Shown one piece after another: positions 35,700 through 46,536 of a DNA stretch of 64,000 nucleotides (within the stretch, counting starts at the first letter, position 1; every line of letters begins with the position of its first letter). The stretch lies in the NCBI RefSeq assembly GCF_017472245.1, contig NZ_JAFUQR010000008.1, positions 214,579 through 278,578 of the forward strand, read 5' to 3'. Both the position numbers and the translations under genes were made by a program. The stretch is from Chlamydia sp. Lineage in GTDB: Bacteria; Chlamydiota; Chlamydiia; Chlamydiales; Chlamydiaceae. The notes below the pieces were generated by a model, which was not told where the DNA came from, made no database searches, and worked only from the letters and a program-made list of their open reading frames with translations.

Positions 35700-35771
35700 C
35701 CGCTACGAAAGAGACTGGGGTGGAGGTCCGTAATTCAAGCCTAGTCATGATAACAACTAACGGATTCTTAG

Positions 35772-36263
<492 letters not shown>

Positions 36264-36327
36264 ATAGTTAAAGGGGTTCTTTTTTTTTTTCTGTCTTTAA
36301 CATAAAGTGATAAGGGAGTCCCTTTTA

Positions 36328-37944
36328 GTGTTAAAAAATTTATTGTCTATTTGCCTTTCTTGGGGGCTGGTTTGTTTTGCTCAGCCCGATATTAGTGTTC
36401 TATCCTCTGTTATCAGTTGTATATGTGGGTATGGGCTGCTTTGGTATGGACTGCTTTCTTTGATCGATGTTTTTTCTTGGAAGAAAGTTTGGTGGATAGC
36501 TTTTTTTTGGACTTGGAGTATTGTAGGGTTTCATTTCTCTTGGATGCTTGAAGATCTTTATGTAGGGGCAGGGATCTATTTTGTTTGGGGGATATTGGTT
36601 TCTTATCTTTCAGTTGTTTTTGCCTCCTTTTCTTGTCTTGTTTTGTTTTGTCTTCGTAAACAAGACTGGAGAGCTCTTTTTTTGCTACCAGGAATTTGGG
36701 TTGGTTTAGAGGCTGTTCGCTATTATGGATTGTTTTCAGGGGTTTCTTTTGATTTTATTGGCTGGCCTTTGACCGCAACAGCTTATGGAAGACAGTTTGG
36801 AAGCTTTTTTGGCTGGGCAGGGCAAAGCTTCTTAGTCATTGCTGCAAATTTAGGATGTTGTGTAGCGATTTTATCTCGAAGATATTCTCTATATAGTCTC
36901 TGGTTTATGTTGTGCGCTTTCCCTTATTTATTGGGAGGGATGTATTATGAATATGTGAAAAAGCATTTTTCAGAGTCTGAATTTCTTCGAGTGGCAATCG
37001 TACAGCCTGGCTACAGTCCTCATATGCATACAGGAAGATCTGCAAATATGATTTGGAGCAGTCTGGTCTCCTTATGTAAAATGATTCAGGAACCTGTTGA
37101 TGTGATTGTTTTCCCTGAGGTGACAGTCCCTTTTGGGTTGCATAGACCTGTATACTCTCTTCATGAAAACCGACAAGTTTTAGAAAGCTTAGCTTGTAAA
37201 GGGGTTCTGAATACGTTTTTTACTAATCTTGATTGGATGCGTGTGTTATCGGAACGATTTCAATGTGCTATTATTATGGGCATGGAGAGATGGGAAGATA
37301 AGAACGGAATTATGCATTGGTACAATGCTGCGGGGTGTTTATCTTCTCTAGGAGAAGTAGCTAGCTACGATAAAAGAATTCTTGTGCCTGGGGGTGAATA
37401 CATTCCGGGAGGCAATTTTGGTTTGAGTCTATGTAAAAAATTTTTCCCTAAGTTTGTTCTTCCTTTTCAACGTTTACCAGGGGAGAATTCTAGAGTCGTA
37501 AATGTAACGGATTGGGTAAAAGCAGGGATTTCTATTTGTTATGAAGAGACATTTGGATATGCAATTCGTCCATACAAAAAGCAAAAAGCGCATGTTTTAG
37601 TCAATCTTACCAATGATGGATGGTATCCTCGTTCAAGGCTTCCTTTGGTCCATTTTTATCATGGCGTATTGCGTAATCAAGAATTAGGAATGCCTTGTAT
37701 TCGTGCTTGTCATACCGGAGTATCTGCAGCCGTAGATTCTTTAGGAAGAACGGTGGGAGTTCTGCCTTGGGAATCGAAAGATTGCCCTATTTGTCCGGGA
37801 GTACTTCAGGTTAAGCTCCCTCTTTACCGATACAATACTGTATATGCAAAGTTAGGAGACATGCCATTATTATTAGTGGCATGGAATTCGATGTTAGGAA
37901 TGATGCTCTATTTTTTCAGAAAAAAGGAAAAGAAAAGGGTATAA
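36328..37944 (+). CDS. lnt: Apolipoprotein N-acyltransferase
   Basis: From GTG 36328 the protein has 538 residues: about seven N-terminal membrane helices (1-215), a nitrilase-type periplasmic domain (about 225-500) with Glu in FPEVTVPFG (about 261), Lys in YDKRILVPGGEY (about 347) and Cys in ISICYEE (about 404), and a final helix. It adds the third acyl chain to lipoproteins such as Mip. AAGGGAG lies 9 bases before GTG 36328. A GTG at 36307 would add 7 residues but has no ribosome site. Confidence 0.94.
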   Translation: MLKNLLSICLSWGLVCFAQPDISVLSSVISCICGYGLLWYGLLSLIDVFSWKKVWWIAFFWTWSIVGFHFSWMLEDLYVGAGIYFVWGILVSYLSVVFASFSCLVLFCLRKQDWRALFLLPGIWVGLEAVRYYGLFSGVSFDFIGWPLTATAYGRQFGSFFGWAGQSFLVIAANLGCCVAILSRRYSLYSLWFMLCAFPYLLGGMYYEYVKKHFSESEFLRVAIVQPGYSPHMHTGRSANMIWSSLVSLCKMIQEPVDVIVFPEVTVPFGLHRPVYSLHENRQVLESLACKGVLNTFFTNLDWMRVLSERFQCAIIMGMERWEDKNGIMHWYNAAGCLSSLGEVASYDKRILVPGGEYIPGGNFGLSLCKKFFPKFVLPFQRLPGENSRVVNVTDWVKAGISICYEETFGYAIRPYKKQKAHVLVNLTNDGWYPRSRLPLVHFYHGVLRNQELGMPCIRACHTGVSAAVDSLGRTVGVLPWESKDCPICPGVLQVKLPLYRYNTVYAKLGDMPLLLVAWNSMLGMMLYFFRKKEKKRV

Positions 37945-37988
37945 GGTAGCAAGTGTTTTAAAACGAAGCAGTAATTTTTTGATATCGC

Positions 37989-38017
37989 TTGCTTGCTAAA
38001 AAAAAAAAGGATAATAT
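37989..38017 (+). promoter_or_regulatory. Sigma-66-type promoter for lpxC-fabZ-lpxA-fmt
   Basis: TTGCTT (37989-37994), a 17-base A-rich spacer and TAATAT (38012-38017). The start would be near 38024, about 20 bases before ATG 38044. The run of 11 A in the spacer could be bent DNA. Confidence 0.6.
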
Positions 38018-38043
38018 ACGGGGTCTCTTTGTCAGGGTTTTGC

Positions 38044-38889
38044 ATGGTGGGTCGAGCTCAGAGAACGTTGAAGCGTAGAGTATGCTATTCTGGGGTGGGA
38101 GTGCATTTTGGAAAAGCGGCGATGCTTACTCTAGAGCCAGCGGAGGAAAATACTGGCGTGGTTTTTTTGCGTCATACGACTTCTGGGCAATGCATTCCTG
38201 CCCAATTAGCTAATGTTTGTGGGACGGGGCGTAGTACCACTTTGTCTTTGTGTGGTGATGTGGTGTCTACAGTCGAGCACTTATTGGCGGCACTGTATGC
38301 GTTCGGCGTAGATAATGTGCGAATTCATTGCAGTGAAGACGAGATCCCAATAGGCGATGGCAGTGCTCAAGTGTTTATAGATCTTATAGATCGGGCTGGG
38401 ATCGAAGAGCAAGAGCAGATGGTGCGCATAGCGAAGCTAGCTCGTCCTGTCTATTACCAGACGCAGGATACGATTTTGGCTGCGTTTCCTTCGGAAGAGT
38501 TTAAAATTTCTTATACCCTTCATTATTCGCATAACTCTGCGATAGGTACGCAATATCGCTCGTTGGTTATTTCAGAAGAGTCTTTCCGTAAAGAGATTGC
38601 ACCTTGTAGAACATTTGCTTTATACAGCGAACTCTGCTTTCTTATGGAGAAAGGGTTGATTGGAGGAGGTTGTTTAGGCAATGCGGTATTGTTTAAGGAT
38701 GATAGTGTTGTAAGCTTGGGCAAGTTACGTTTTTCAGATGAGCCTGTCCGTCATAAGATACTAGATTTGATAGGAGATTTGTCACTAGTTGCCAAACCTT
38801 TTGTAGCACATATTGTTGCCGTGGGATCAGGCCATTCTTCCAATGTTGCATTAGGAAACAAAATTTTAGAGGCATTGCAGCATGAATAG
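38044..38889 (+). CDS. lpxC: UDP-3-O-acyl-N-acetylglucosamine deacetylase
   Basis: This 281-residue enzyme carries out the committed step of lipid A synthesis. The zinc ligands and catalytic residues are seen in [26 protein letters not shown] and [15 protein letters not shown] 38044 lies behind CAGGG and just after a promoter; an in-frame TTG at 37993 lies inside that promoter and is rejected. Neighbours fabZ and lpxA complete an acyl-ACP/lipid A cluster. Confidence 0.96.
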   Translation: MVGRAQRTLKRRVCYSGVGVHFGKAAMLTLEPAEENTGVVFLRHTTSGQCIPAQLANVCGTGRSTTLSLCGDVVSTVEHLLAALYAFGVDNVRIHCSEDEIPIGDGSAQVFIDLIDRAGIEEQEQMVRIAKLARPVYYQTQDTILAAFPSEEFKISYTLHYSHNSAIGTQYRSLVISEESFRKEIAPCRTFALYSELCFLMEKGLIGGGCLGNAVLFKDDSVVSLGKLRFSDEPVRHKILDLIGDLSLVAKPFVAHIVAVGSGHSSNVALGNKILEALQHE

Positions 38890-38900
38890 GAGTTAACAAA

Positions 38901-39362
38901 ATGAGTAAAAAACCTGTTTTAGGAATACGAGAGATACAAGATTTACTTCCGCATCGTTATCCTTTTTTGCTGGTGGATAAGATCCTTTCTTACGATTTAG
39001 ATGCTCGTTCGATAGTAGCTCAAAAAAATGTAACCATTAACGAGCCTTTCTTTGCAGGGCATTTCCCGGGGGCTCCTATCATGCCTGGAGTACTAATATT
39101 AGAAGCTTTAGCCCAAGCTGCCGGAGTGTTGTTGGGGATGATATTAGAGAATGATCGAGATAAGAAGATCGCACTATTCTTGGGTATTCAGAAAGCAAAA
39201 TTTCGTCAGCCTGTTAAACCTGGGGATGTGTTGACTTTGAAAGCAGATTTTTCTTTGATCTCCGCTAAAGGAGGGAAAGCTGTGGCGCAAGCTTTTGTAG
39301 ACTCTCAGGTCGCAGCTGAAGGAGAGCTTAGCTTTGTTCTTGTTAAAAAAGAGTCTATATAA
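38901..39362 (+). CDS. fabZ: 3-hydroxyacyl-ACP dehydratase FabZ
   Basis: This 153-residue hotdog-fold enzyme has [10 protein letters not shown] at residue 18 and the catalytic His in [12 protein letters not shown] and Glu in EALAQAAG. It dehydrates 3-hydroxyacyl-ACP in fatty acid synthesis and competes with LpxA for the same substrate. It lies 11 bases after lpxC and 11 before lpxA; AGGAG precedes the ATG. Confidence 0.96.
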   Translation: MSKKPVLGIREIQDLLPHRYPFLLVDKILSYDLDARSIVAQKNVTINEPFFAGHFPGAPIMPGVLILEALAQAAGVLLGMILENDRDKKIALFLGIQKAKFRQPVKPGDVLTLKADFSLISAKGGKAVAQAFVDSQVAAEGELSFVLVKKESI

Positions 39363-39373
39363 AGAGGAAGCGT

Positions 39374-40216
39374 ATGACCAACATTCATCCTACAGCAATT
39401 GTGGAAGATGGGGCGCGGATTGGAAACAATGTAACGATAGAACCCTATGCTATTGTAAAAAAGAATGTGACGCTTTGTGATGATGTAGTGGTCAAGTCCT
39501 ACGCATATATCGATGGGTTCACAACAATCGGCCGAGGGACAATAGTTTGGCCTTCTGCAATGATTGGGAATAAACCACAAGATCTCAAATTCAAAGGGGA
39601 GAAAACCTTTGTTGAAATTGGAGAGCATTGTGAAATCCGCGAATTTGCTATGATCACTTCCTCTACGTTTGAGGGAACTAAGGTTTCTGTAGGGAATAAT
39701 TGCTTAATTATGCCCTGGGCACATATCGCGCATAATTGTTCTGTGGGGAATAATGTGGTGTTTAGCACGCACGTACAGTTGGCTGGGCACGTACAAGTTG
39801 GTGATTGCGTGACTATAGGCAGCATGGTGGGAGTTCATCAGTTTGTTCGCATAGGTTCTTATGCAATGGTGGGGGCTATGAGTGCTGTTCGCCGCGATAT
39901 TCCGCCCTTTACCATAGGAACGGGGAATCCATATGCTTTGGGGGGAATTAACAAAGTTGGATTACAGCGGCGTTGTGTGCCTTTTGAAACTCGCTTAGCA
40001 TTAATTAAAACCTTTAAACGAGTTTTTCGTTCAGAGGAGTCTTTCCAAGATTCTTTAGAAAGCGTGTTAGAGGATTTTGGAGAATTCTCCGAAGTGCGTC
40101 ACTTTGTTGAATTCTGTCGACAGCCAAGTAAGCGAGGTATAGAGAGGGGTACAGATTGTGAGGTGCCTTTCGAAGAGTCAATAGAGAAAAAAGAAGGAGC
40201 ATTCGTTGAATCTTAG
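39374..40216 (+). CDS. lpxA: UDP-N-acetylglucosamine O-acyltransferase
   Basis: This 280-residue left-handed beta-helix protein has hexapeptide repeats over about residues 5-190. The catalytic His lies in [14 protein letters not shown], and [11 protein letters not shown] is conserved. The C-terminal helical domain follows. It starts lipid A synthesis by acylating UDP-GlcNAc; chlamydial LpxA prefers myristoyl-type chains as I recall. It overlaps fmt by 11 bases. Confidence 0.96.
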   Translation: MTNIHPTAIVEDGARIGNNVTIEPYAIVKKNVTLCDDVVVKSYAYIDGFTTIGRGTIVWPSAMIGNKPQDLKFKGEKTFVEIGEHCEIREFAMITSSTFEGTKVSVGNNCLIMPWAHIAHNCSVGNNVVFSTHVQLAGHVQVGDCVTIGSMVGVHQFVRIGSYAMVGAMSAVRRDIPPFTIGTGNPYALGGINKVGLQRRCVPFETRLALIKTFKRVFRSEESFQDSLESVLEDFGEFSEVRHFVEFCRQPSKRGIERGTDCEVPFEESIEKKEGAFVES

Positions 40217-41156
40217 AGTCGTTTATCTGGGGACTCCTCAATTTGCGGCTACTGTTTTAGAAACGCTGTTGGATGCGCATATCCTCGTTGTTGGTGTTGT
40301 TACACGAGTAGACAAACCACAGAAACGTTCGTCTAGATTAATCAGCTCGCCTGTAAAGCAGTTAGCTTTATCTAAAAATATCCCTTTGCTTCAACCTATC
40401 AAAACAACAGATCCTGATTTCCTTACTCAGCTACGAGAATGGCAGGCGGATGTTTTTGTCGTTGTTGCGTATGGGGTAATTTTAAAGCAGGAGCTTCTCG
40501 ATATCCCTAAATATGGGTGTTATAATCTTCATGCTGGATTGTTACCAGCATATCGAGGGGCTGCGCCTATTCAGCGCTGCATTATGGATGGTGGAACTCT
40601 TTCTGGAAATACAGTGATCCGCATGGATGCCGGCATGGATACCGGAGATATCGCAAATATCAACCATGTCCTTATTGGAGAGGACATGACTGCAGGTGAG
40701 CTTTCTGAAGTTCTTGCCGCTTCTGGTGGGCAACTTTTGTTAAAAACTTTACAAGAAATAGAAGCGGGAACTATTCATCATATTCCCCAAAATAATGAGA
40801 TGGCTTCCTTAGCTCCTAAGTTGACTAAGGAGGATGGGTTGGTGAATTGGAGTGCTTCTGCGTCTCAAGTGTACGCACATATTCGTGGAGTCTCTCCTTC
40901 CCCAGGGGCGTGGACGCGCTTTTCCTCCAAAGATGGGAAGATACGGCGTCTAGGGATTCTTTCTGCTCGGATGGCATTCCTTTCAGGTGATTATGGTGCT
41001 CCTGGGCAAGTGCTTCAGAATTCTGGAGAAGATTTAGTAGTTGCTTGTTGTCAAGGAGCTTTAAGACTACTCGTAGTGCAACCCGAAGGGAAGGGCTCTA
41101 TGAGTGCAAAAGATTTTTTTAATGGGCAATCTCGGTTGATTTCCCATTTTATCTAA
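40206..41156 (+). CDS. fmt: Methionyl-tRNA formyltransferase
   Basis: This 316-residue enzyme has the formyl-folate catalytic residues in [18 protein letters not shown] (Asn, His) and [10 protein letters not shown] (Asp), and a C-terminal OB-fold tRNA-binding domain. It formylates initiator Met-tRNA. The start is TTG 40206 inside the lpxA end, with GAAGGAG at spacing 7-8; no better start exists. No clear terminator follows. Confidence 0.95.
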   Translation: MNLRVVYLGTPQFAATVLETLLDAHILVVGVVTRVDKPQKRSSRLISSPVKQLALSKNIPLLQPIKTTDPDFLTQLREWQADVFVVVAYGVILKQELLDIPKYGCYNLHAGLLPAYRGAAPIQRCIMDGGTLSGNTVIRMDAGMDTGDIANINHVLIGEDMTAGELSEVLAASGGQLLLKTLQEIEAGTIHHIPQNNEMASLAPKLTKEDGLVNWSASASQVYAHIRGVSPSPGAWTRFSSKDGKIRRLGILSARMAFLSGDYGAPGQVLQNSGEDLVVACCQGALRLLVVQPEGKGSMSAKDFFNGQSRLISHFI

Positions 41157-41261
41157 ATCGTTCGTTCGCAAATTAAAAAAATGTTTTGGTTTTCGAGTCG
41201 AGGAGCCTATTTAAGGGAGGAGTAGGAAGTTTTCTTTTTTCGATTTAAGTAGCAGAAGTGA

Positions 41262-41267
41262 TACAAT
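41262..41267 (+). promoter_or_regulatory. Extended -10 promoter element upstream of cap1
   Basis: TACAAT preceded by TGA (extended -10) lies about 45 bases before ATG 41312. The -35 (TTTCGA or TTCGAT) is poor. The start site would be near 41274. Confidence 0.4.
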
Positions 41268-41311
41268 GTTCCCCTAGGTTGTGTATAAACATTGAAGCAG
41301 GTAGGTGAAAT

Positions 41312-42196
41312 ATGGCTTCTGTATGTGGGCGTTTAGGATTTGGTGCAAGGGAGGCCGTAAAGGCTTTTTTTACACATCCAGGTAATAAACTGGCAAGGAT
41401 TGTGAACAGCACGAAAGGAGTGGATAAAATAGCGAAAACTGCAAAGGCCGCTTCTGAGTTTACGGCAAGTGTTTTGGAGCAAACAGTAGGTGCTGAGGCC
41501 GACTCATTTATCTCCGCTACTAAGTTTGCAAAAGGATTTGGGGATGCGCGAACTGTAATTGCTTTGGGAAATATTTTTAACGGATCCTTACCTGGAGCAG
41601 TTCAAAACGCGAAATCTGTCTTCTCTCATATAAGAGCAGCGAAGAGAGGGGAAGACGAGGATTCGGAAGATGGTTGTGTTTCTCACAAACGAAGAGCTGC
41701 AGCAGCGGCTTGTGGCTTTGTTGGAAGTGTCACATACTTGACTACTTTCGGAATGATTCGGCCAGCGTTGTTGGTCAACAAGCTTCTGGCGAAGCCATTT
41801 CTTTCTTCTGGGGCAAAAGATGGGCTGGGGCAATCTGTTGGCTATATCATGGCAGCAAACCATGCTGCAACGGTTTTAGGGGCAGGACTCAGTATTAGTG
41901 CAGAAAGAGCGGATTGTCAGGCGCGTTGTGAGCGTTTAGCTCATGAAAATGGTCAGGAGCTTTTAGGAGAAGTTGATGGTCAAAACCAGGGAAAAATTGC
42001 AAAAGAAAAAGCCAAGTCTTTAACCCGTATCAAGTATGCAATTCTGACTATGATAGAAAAATTCTTAGAATGTGTTGCCGATGTTTTCAAGTTGGTTCCG
42101 TTGCCAATTACACAAGGTGTTCGTGCTATTGTGGCTGCTGGATGTACGTTAACATCCGCTGTTATCGGTTTATGCGCTTTTTGTTCCAAGGTATAA
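41312..42196 (+). CDS. Cap1-like inclusion membrane protein (CT529 homologue)
   Basis: This 294-residue protein has no signal peptide. Its hydrophobic middle (about 130-165, CGFVGSVTYLTTFGMIRPAL) and C-terminal hydrophobic stretch (about 255-293) give the bilobed Inc-like pattern. The end (FLECVADVFKLVPLPIT) and SHKRRAAAA are as I recall in C. trachomatis Cap1 (CT529), a CD8 T-cell antigen on the inclusion membrane, but the N-terminal half is clearly diverged. TAGGTGA precedes the ATG. A strong terminator follows. The divergence argues for a sister species. Confidence 0.9.
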   Translation: MASVCGRLGFGAREAVKAFFTHPGNKLARIVNSTKGVDKIAKTAKAASEFTASVLEQTVGAEADSFISATKFAKGFGDARTVIALGNIFNGSLPGAVQNAKSVFSHIRAAKRGEDEDSEDGCVSHKRRAAAAACGFVGSVTYLTTFGMIRPALLVNKLLAKPFLSSGAKDGLGQSVGYIMAANHAATVLGAGLSISAERADCQARCERLAHENGQELLGEVDGQNQGKIAKEKAKSLTRIKYAILTMIEKFLECVADVFKLVPLPITQGVRAIVAAGCTLTSAVIGLCAFCSKV

Positions 42197-42223
42197 AAGA
42201 TTTTTTGACATTTTTAAGAGTGG

Positions 42224-42254
42224 GGCTGTTTCTAAAAAAGAAACAGCCTTTTTT
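42224..42254 (+). terminator. Rho-independent terminator after cap1
   Basis: GGCTGTTTCT / AGAAACAGCC, a perfect 10-bp stem with a 5-base A loop, followed by six T. A textbook terminator. Confidence 0.95.
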
Positions 42255-42625
42255 ATCTAAAAGATGTTTCGCTTTTCTTATTGTAAAAATCATCCCCCTT
42301 TGATAATCTGTTCTTTTAATTTTCTTGGATAGGCGTTTTAAGTTTTCTTCCAAGGAAGCTCCACTAGTGAAATCTAGAACGATTTTTCAGGCTTTGTTTT
42401 TGCGATTTTTTGGTGTGGGATTTCTTAACGTCAAGAAAAATCTCTTGTGTGGATGTCGCGGGTTATATACCATTGCCCATTCGCCGCCTTTGTTTGCTTT
42501 AAAGAGTCGCGTTTTCTTTGTTTAGAAGTCGCTTTTATGAGGTGGAGGGCATGGCCGTTTAGTGTAATTAGGCACAAAGGGCGGTCTATTAAGCGTTGTC
42601 AAGTTGTGTGATAAGGTAATTAAGT
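42255..42625. other. Leader region of the ribosomal protein superoperon
   Basis: Between the cap1 terminator and rplC lie about 370 bases without a convincing gene. A possible -10 TATATA near 42465 has only a poor -35. GGCCG / CGGTC arms near 42550-42586 could form a hairpin ahead of rplC. A 66-codon ORF (42325-42525) is not accepted. The region probably carries the operon promoter and leader control, but no single element stands out. Confidence 0.4.
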
Positions 42626-43291
42626 ATGCGGTCTCAGCTTAGCCTAATAGGAAAAAAGGAAGGCATGATGCATGTCTTCGATAAGAATGGAAATCTTGTT
42701 GCGTGTTCGGTAATTAGCGTAGAGCCAAACGTTGTCGCCCAGCTGAAAACCGCATCTTCAGATGGCTATAATGCTATTCAAATGGGGGCTGATGAATTGA
42801 AGGCTCCAGAAAAAACCATTGGAAAGCGTTTTTCTAAAGCATTACTCGGACATTTCAAAAAATCTGGGGGACGTGCTTATCGTATTTTAAAAGAAGTCGT
42901 CGTCTCTGAAGAAGCTGTTCAGTCGGTTTCTTTGGGCGATGAATTTGGTTTAGAAATTTTCAACGAAGTGTCTAGTGTTGACATTTGTGGAATTTCTAAA
43001 GGTAAAGGCTTCCAAGGGGTAATGAAAAAGTTTGGTTTTCGAGGGGGGCCTAAGAGCCATGGTTCTGGATTCCATCGTCATGCGGGATCCATTGGGATGA
43101 GATCCACTCCTGGCCGTTGTTTCCCTGGGAGTAAGCGACCTAGTCATATGGGATGTGATCGAGTCACAGTTAAGAATTTAGAAGTCGTGAAAGTTGACTT
43201 AGATAAAAAAGTGATGCTCGTCAAAGGAGCGATTCCAGGTTTTAAAGGATCTGTTGTTGTTGTGAAGCGTTCTTGCGGAGTAGAAGGGTAG
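42626..43291 (+). CDS. rplC: 50S ribosomal protein L3
   Basis: This 221-residue protein has the L3 core motifs [22 protein letters not shown] and STPGRCFPG, including the Gln-containing loop region near the peptidyl transferase centre. It is the first gene of the S10-type cluster here; rpsJ, normally ahead of it, is absent. ATAAGG lies about 11 bases before the ATG. Confidence 0.97.
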   Translation: MRSQLSLIGKKEGMMHVFDKNGNLVACSVISVEPNVVAQLKTASSDGYNAIQMGADELKAPEKTIGKRFSKALLGHFKKSGGRAYRILKEVVVSEEAVQSVSLGDEFGLEIFNEVSSVDICGISKGKGFQGVMKKFGFRGGPKSHGSGFHRHAGSIGMRSTPGRCFPGSKRPSHMGCDRVTVKNLEVVKVDLDKKVMLVKGAIPGFKGSVVVVKRSCGVEG

Positions 43292-43299
43292 AGGTCCGA

Positions 43300-43968
43300 A
43301 TGGTTTTATTGTCAAAATTTGATTTTTCTGGAAAAGAATCTGGGAAGTTTGAGTTGCCTGACGCCTTCTTTACTGAAGGGAAAGAGCAGTCTGTGAAGGA
43401 TTATTTAGTGGCTATTCAAGCAAATAAACGACAGTGGAGCGCTTGTACAAGAGGGCGTTCGGAAGTCAGTCATTCTACCAAAAAGCCTTTCAGACAAAAA
43501 GGTACGGGGAATGCTCGACAAGGTTGTTTGGCAGCTCCCCAATTCCGAGGGGGAGGAATTGTTTTTGGTCCTAAGCCAAAATTCGATCAACATATTCGTA
43601 TCAACAAAAAAGAGAGAAGAGCTGCTATTCGGCTGCTTCTAGCTCAAAAAATTCAAACAGGCAAATTGATAGTTGCAGAGAATGCAGTGTTTGTTGGCAG
43701 CTTAAACGCGCCTAAAACAAAAGAAGCTTTGAGATTTTTGAAAGAATGCAATGTAGAGTGTCGCGGAGTGTTGTTTGTAGATGATTTGGCTCATGTTGGG
43801 AGCAATGTGAACTTGAGACTTAGCGTACGCAATCTCGCTGCTGTAAGAGGCTTTACCTATGGCGAGAATATCAGTGGGTATGACATTGCTGCTGCTAGAA
43901 ATATCGTGATTTCAGAGAAGGCTTTAGAATTACTTGTCGAGAATCTTGTCTCTACAACAAAAGATTAA
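43300..43968 (+). CDS. rplD: 50S ribosomal protein L4
   Basis: This 222-residue protein has the L4 loop [23 protein letters not shown] that lines the exit tunnel. ATG 43300 has GAGG at good spacing; an upstream TTG at 43273 inside rplC is not used. In E. coli L4 represses its own operon; whether that applies here is unknown. Confidence 0.97.
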   Translation: MVLLSKFDFSGKESGKFELPDAFFTEGKEQSVKDYLVAIQANKRQWSACTRGRSEVSHSTKKPFRQKGTGNARQGCLAAPQFRGGGIVFGPKPKFDQHIRINKKERRAAIRLLLAQKIQTGKLIVAENAVFVGSLNAPKTKEALRFLKECNVECRGVLFVDDLAHVGSNVNLRLSVRNLAAVRGFTYGENISGYDIAAARNIVISEKALELLVENLVSTTKD

Positions 43969-43983
43969 AGGGGAAGCTAAGAT

Positions 43984-44319
43984 ATGAAAGATCCTTATGA
44001 TGTTGTCAAAAGACATTATGTGACCGAGAAGGCGAAAATGCTGGAAGGATTAAGCCTCGGTGGTGGAGACGGCAAGAAAAAAGGCAGTTTCTGCAAACAT
44101 CCTAAATATACGTTTATTGTTGCTGGAGATGCTACTAAGCCTATGATCGCTGAAGCTATAGAAGCAGTTTATTCTACTAAAGGGGTGAAGGTTAAAAAGG
44201 TAAATATTGTTTGTGTTAAGCCTCAGCCCACGAGAATATTTCGAGGACGTAGAAAAGGAAGAACAGCCGCTTTTAAGAAGGCTATCGTGACTTTTGTTGA
44301 AGGGCATTCCATTGGTTAG
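43984..44319 (+). CDS. rplW: 50S ribosomal protein L23
   Basis: This 111-residue protein has the L23 end [20 protein letters not shown] and the [19 protein letters not shown] core. An insertion rich in Gly/Lys (about residues 26-38) lengthens the first loop compared with the E. coli protein. L23 sits at the tunnel exit and binds trigger factor and SRP. It follows rplD by 15 bases. Confidence 0.95.
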   Translation: MKDPYDVVKRHYVTEKAKMLEGLSLGGGDGKKKGSFCKHPKYTFIVAGDATKPMIAEAIEAVYSTKGVKVKKVNIVCVKPQPTRIFRGRRKGRTAAFKKAIVTFVEGHSIG

Positions 44320-44339
44320 TAAAGAAGGAAAAGAATAAC

Positions 44340-45194
44340 ATGTTTAAAAAGTTTAAACCAGTAACTCCCGGAACGAGACAGTTGATTCTGCCTTCTTTTG
44401 ACGAGCTTACTACTCGAGGAGAATTAGAAGGATCCGGTTCCAAGAGAAGTGTTCGTCCAAACAGAAAGCTTTCTTTTTTCAAAAAGAGTTCTGGAGGAAG
44501 AGATAATTTAGGACATATTTCCTGCCGTCATCGCGGTGGAGGAGTTAAACGTCTTTATAGAGTCATTGATTTCAAGCGCAATAAAGATGGGATTGAGGCT
44601 AAAGTTGCTTCTGTAGAATACGATCCGAATCGCTCTGCTTACATTGCGTTGTTAAATTATGTAGATGGGGAGAAGCGTTATATTTTAGCTCCTAAAGGAA
44701 TTAAGCGTGGCGATCGTGTCATTTCTGGTGAAGGAAGTCCTTTTAAGACCGGATGTTGTATGACTCTTAAGAGTATTCCTTTGGGCATTTCTGTCCATAA
44801 TGTGGAAATGCGACCATGTTCTGGAGGTAAGTTAGTTCGTTCTGCAGGTCTTTCTGCCCAAATTATTGCCAAAACTGCCGGGTATGTTACTTTAAAAATG
44901 CCTTCTGGCGAGTTTCGTATGTTAAATGAAATGTGTCGAGCTACTATTGGAGAGGTTTCCAATGCAGATCACAACTTATGCGTAGATGGCAAAGCTGGGC
45001 GTCGTCGTTGGAAAGGAATTCGTCCAACAGTTCGAGGAACAGCAATGAACCCTGTTGATCACCCACATGGTGGTGGTGAAGGGCGTCATAACGGATATAT
45101 TTCCCAGACTCCTTGGGGTAAAGTCACGAAAGGATTGAAGACTCGTGATAAACGTAAGAGCAATAAATGGATAGTTAAGGATAGAAGGAAATAG
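44340..45194 (+). CDS. rplB: 50S ribosomal protein L2
   Basis: This 284-residue protein carries the L2 signature [20 protein letters not shown] with the conserved His near the peptidyl transferase centre, and [14 protein letters not shown]. Length is close to the bacterial standard (about 275). It lies between rplW and rpsS as usual. Confidence 0.98.
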   Translation: MFKKFKPVTPGTRQLILPSFDELTTRGELEGSGSKRSVRPNRKLSFFKKSSGGRDNLGHISCRHRGGGVKRLYRVIDFKRNKDGIEAKVASVEYDPNRSAYIALLNYVDGEKRYILAPKGIKRGDRVISGEGSPFKTGCCMTLKSIPLGISVHNVEMRPCSGGKLVRSAGLSAQIIAKTAGYVTLKMPSGEFRMLNEMCRATIGEVSNADHNLCVDGKAGRRRWKGIRPTVRGTAMNPVDHPHGGGEGRHNGYISQTPWGKVTKGLKTRDKRKSNKWIVKDRRK

Positions 45195-45199
45195 GGATT

Positions 45200-45466
45200 A
45201 TGAGTAGATCGCTAAGAAAAGGTCCTTTTGTTGATCATCACCTTCTTAAAAAGGTTCGAGATATGAACTCTTTGGAGAAGAAATCTCCAATTAAAACGTG
45301 GTCTCGTCGTTCTATGATTACTCCAGAAATGATTGGACACACTTTTGAAGTTCATAATGGTCGTAAATTTTTGACGGTTTTTGTGTCTGAAACCATGGTT
45401 GGGCACAAATTGGGAGAATTTTCTCCAACAAGAATGTTTAAGAGCCATCCCGTTAAGAAAGGGTAA
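45200..45466 (+). CDS. rpsS: 30S ribosomal protein S19
   Basis: This 88-residue protein begins [18 protein letters not shown] and has [15 protein letters not shown], the standard S19 sequence. It binds the 30S head. It follows rplB by five bases. Confidence 0.98.
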   Translation: MSRSLRKGPFVDHHLLKKVRDMNSLEKKSPIKTWSRRSMITPEMIGHTFEVHNGRKFLTVFVSETMVGHKLGEFSPTRMFKSHPVKKG

Positions 45467-45484
45467 GTCATAAGGAGACAGGTT

Positions 45485-45820
45485 ATGTTTAAAGCGACGG
45501 CCCGATACATACGGGTTCAGCCAAGAAAGGCTCGTTTAGCTGCGGGGTTAATGAGAAACCGTAGTGTTATTGAGGCTCAACAGCAGCTCAGCTTTTCTCA
45601 AATGAAAGCTGGGAGATGTCTTAAGAAAGTTTTGGATAGCGCAGTTGCGAATGCGGAATCTAATGAAAATATAAAACGTGAAAATCTTTGCGTTGTTGAA
45701 GTTCGGGTGGATGCTGGCCCAATGTTCAAAAGAATGAAATCAAAAAGTCGTGGGGGAAGAGCCCCTGTTTTGAAGCGCACGAGTCATCTAACTGTAATTG
45801 TTGGCGAGAGAGGGCAGTAG
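45485..45820 (+). CDS. rplV: 50S ribosomal protein L22
   Basis: This 111-residue protein has the L22 motif [18 protein letters not shown], and the tunnel hairpin [20 protein letters not shown], a site of macrolide resistance in other bacteria. Its position between rpsS and rpsC is standard. Confidence 0.97.
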   Translation: MFKATARYIRVQPRKARLAAGLMRNRSVIEAQQQLSFSQMKAGRCLKKVLDSAVANAESNENIKRENLCVVEVRVDAGPMFKRMKSKSRGGRAPVLKRTSHLTVIVGERGQ

Positions 45821-45829
45821 GAGTAAGAT

Positions 45830-46504
45830 ATGGGTCAAAAAGGATGTCCAGTAGGGTTCCGTACAGCGGTTACTAAAAAATGGCGATCTTTATGGTACGG
45901 GAATAATCAAGAGTTCGGAAAATTTCTTATTGAAGATGTGAAAATTCGAGAATTCTTGAAAAAGAAACCCTCTTGTCAAGGTGCGGCAGGTTTTGTTGTG
46001 AAACGTATGAGTGGTAAAATAGAAGTGACCATTCATACAGCTAGACCTGGATTGGTGATTGGGAAAAAGGGAGCTGAGGTAGAATCTTTAAAAGCTGAAT
46101 TGAAAAAATTAACCGGGAAAGACGTTTGGGTCGAGATTGCAGAGATTAAACGTCCAGAGTTAAATGCTCAGCTTGTAGCAGATGGTATTGCCAAACAAAT
46201 AGAAAGAAGAGTGTCTTTCAGAAGAGCCATGAAAAAAGCTTTGCAATCGGTGATGGATGCTGGAGCTCTTGGAGTTAAAGTTCAAGTTTCAGGTCGTTTG
46301 GCTGGAGCTGAGATTGCTCGATCAGAGTGGTATAAAAACGGTCGTGTTCCTCTTCATACGCTTAGAGCAGATATTGATTACGCTACGGCATCTGCAGAGA
46401 CTACTTATGGAATTATCGGCATAAAAGTTTGGATTAATCTTGGTGAAAATAAGGCCGTTCCTGCGGCTAGTCATGCAGGTACTGTCTCAACAGCAGCTGC
46501 GTAA
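45830..46504 (+). CDS. rpsC: 30S ribosomal protein S3
   Basis: This 224-residue protein has the KH domain ([19 protein letters not shown]) and the C-terminal [20 protein letters not shown], both characteristic. It starts [11 protein letters not shown], 9 bases after rplV. S3 forms part of the mRNA entry site. Confidence 0.97.
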   Translation: MGQKGCPVGFRTAVTKKWRSLWYGNNQEFGKFLIEDVKIREFLKKKPSCQGAAGFVVKRMSGKIEVTIHTARPGLVIGKKGAEVESLKAELKKLTGKDVWVEIAEIKRPELNAQLVADGIAKQIERRVSFRRAMKKALQSVMDAGALGVKVQVSGRLAGAEIARSEWYKNGRVPLHTLRADIDYATASAETTYGIIGIKVWINLGENKAVPAASHAGTVSTAAA

Positions 46505-46536
46505 TGCAGGCAGGTTATAAGGGTGTGTGAATTATT

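Noticed and set aside
37993..38043. Longer TTG start of lpxC
   Set aside because: The added 17 codons coincide with the promoter and lack family similarity.
42325..42525. 66-codon ORF in the leader of the ribosomal operon
   Set aside because: It begins at an ATG without a ribosome site, has no recognisable motif, and shares the region with leader signals; composition looks like chance.
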